From Chroococcidiopsidaceae cyanobacterium CP_BM_RX_35 (GTDB lineage: Bacteria > Cyanobacteriota > Cyanobacteriia > Cyanobacteriales > Chroococcidiopsidaceae), in the NCBI GenBank assembly GCA_019242465.1, contig JAFAVL010000257.1, positions 1-5,289 on the forward strand: a DNA stretch of 5,289 nt. Direction: 5' to 3'. The position numbers and the translations under genes were made by a program. Of the stretch, positions 4,808 through 5,289 are shown in pieces (the first letter of the stretch is position 1; each line of letters begins with the position of its first letter). The notes beneath the pieces were generated by a model that was not told the DNA's origin, searched no databases, and was given only the letters and a program-made list of their open reading frames with translations.

Positions 4808-5289
4808 ATGAGTACTTTTCCAGACCTAGCAGAGCTAGGGTATCAGATAGTCAAAGAACTCGGTCATAACCGAGCTGGGGGTCGAGTTACCTACCTAGCT
4901 CATCGAACCGATGGTCAGCCGCCTGTAGTACTTAAGCAGTTTCAGTTTGCCTGTTCTGCCTCTAACTGGTCAGAGTACGAAGCTATACAGCAAGAAATTC
5001 AACTGCTGCAACACTTAGATCACCACAGCATCCCCCACTACATTGATTCATTCGAAACGGCATCTGGTTTCTGCTTGGTGCAGGAATATAAGCCAGCTGA
5101 CTCCTTGGTTGCCCAACACCACTGGAGTGCAGAGGAAGTCAAGCGGATTGCCGTGGCGCTCTTAGAAGCTTTAGTCTACCTGCAATCGGTTTGTCCCCCT
5201 ATTATCCATCGAGATATTAAACCCGAACACATCCTAGTTGAGCGTCAGGGGTTGAAGGTGTACTTGGTGGATTTTGGCTTTGCCCACAG
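4808..5289 (+). CDS. Ser/Thr protein kinase (3' end missing)
   Basis: Eukaryotic-type protein kinase; the first 160 residues, running off the right edge. ATG 4808 is the first possible start, since an in-frame TAA (the stop of the gene before) lies six codons upstream. The kinase domain begins almost at once. The nucleotide loop is LGHNRAGGRVTYLA (18-31), with Asn21 at the usual second glycine. Lys43 (VVLKQF) is the ATP-binding lysine, and Glu63 (QQEIQLLQHLDH) probably its helix-C partner. The catalytic loop is HRDIKPEHIL (134-143) with catalytic Asp136 and Lys138, and the metal-binding DFG is 155-157 (VDFGFAH). The Asn normally found after KPE, which binds Mg, is His141. No strong Shine-Dalgarno is visible, so translation may depend on the preceding gene 15 bases away. 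The N-terminal sequence resembles cyanobacterial kinases known to me. Whether a membrane segment or sensor domain follows cannot be seen. Confidence 0.93.
   Translation, partial: MSTFPDLAELGYQIVKELGHNRAGGRVTYLAHRTDGQPPVVLKQFQFACSASNWSEYEAIQQEIQLLQHLDHHSIPHYIDSFETASGFCLVQEYKPADSLVAQHHWSAEEVKRIAVALLEALVYLQSVCPPIIHRDIKPEHILVERQGLKVYLVDFGFAH

Noticed and set aside
1..5289. CRISPR array, rRNA, complete IS with transposase, or full HIP1 octamers
   Set aside because: None was seen on reading the window. The absence of GCGATCGC is not informative in so short a stretch.

Overview
The window is most likely chromosomal DNA of a cyanobacterium. The evidence is an aa3-type oxidase operon with the coxB-coxA-coxC order and a subunit II without CuA ligands (the hallmark of the cyanobacterial alternative respiratory terminal oxidase, ARTO), a small secreted WGxxGxxG protein, and a Ser/Thr kinase whose N-terminus has the GHNRAGGRVTYLA signature I know from cyanobacterial kinases. 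A filamentous or Chroococcidiopsis-like organism fits, but the genus cannot be fixed from this sequence.

Layout. 1-2962 (+): the tail of coxB, then coxA and coxC, closely spaced (14 and 40 bases between genes) and each of the latter two with a good Shine-Dalgarno sequence; this is one operon whose start lies left of the window. 2950-3654 (-): a PAP2 membrane phosphatase converging on coxC, with the two 3' ends overlapping by 13 bases. 3655-4354: about 700 bases of AT-rich DNA without a convincing gene. It contains a 99-base MITE-like element, several stem-loops and a possible promoter. 4355-4792 (+): a small exported, low-complexity protein ending in a WGxxGxxG segment. 4808-end (+): the N-terminal 160 residues of a Ser/Thr protein kinase, 15 bases behind it and probably co-transcribed.

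How the genes work together. CoxB, CoxA and CoxC are subunits II, I and III of one membrane oxidase. Subunit I keeps all six haem and CuB histidines and the K-channel lysine, so oxygen reduction should be intact. Subunit II has lost both CuA cysteines and the second CuA histidine, and the subunit I/II Mg site is lost on both sides. Such an enzyme probably does not take electrons from cytochrome c through CuA, and a quinol-oxidase role has been proposed for this class. Subunit I also has YSHPTV in place of HPEVY, so proton input follows the type A2 pattern. The PAP2 gene seems functionally unrelated. The small exported protein and the kinase may form a separate two-gene unit with a signalling or envelope role, which is inference from spacing only.

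The most interesting points are the matched loss of electron-entry and Mg-site residues in two subunits, the exported WGxxGxxG protein lying in the same frame as the following kinase, the Asn-to-His change in the kinase catalytic loop, and the structured intergenic region.
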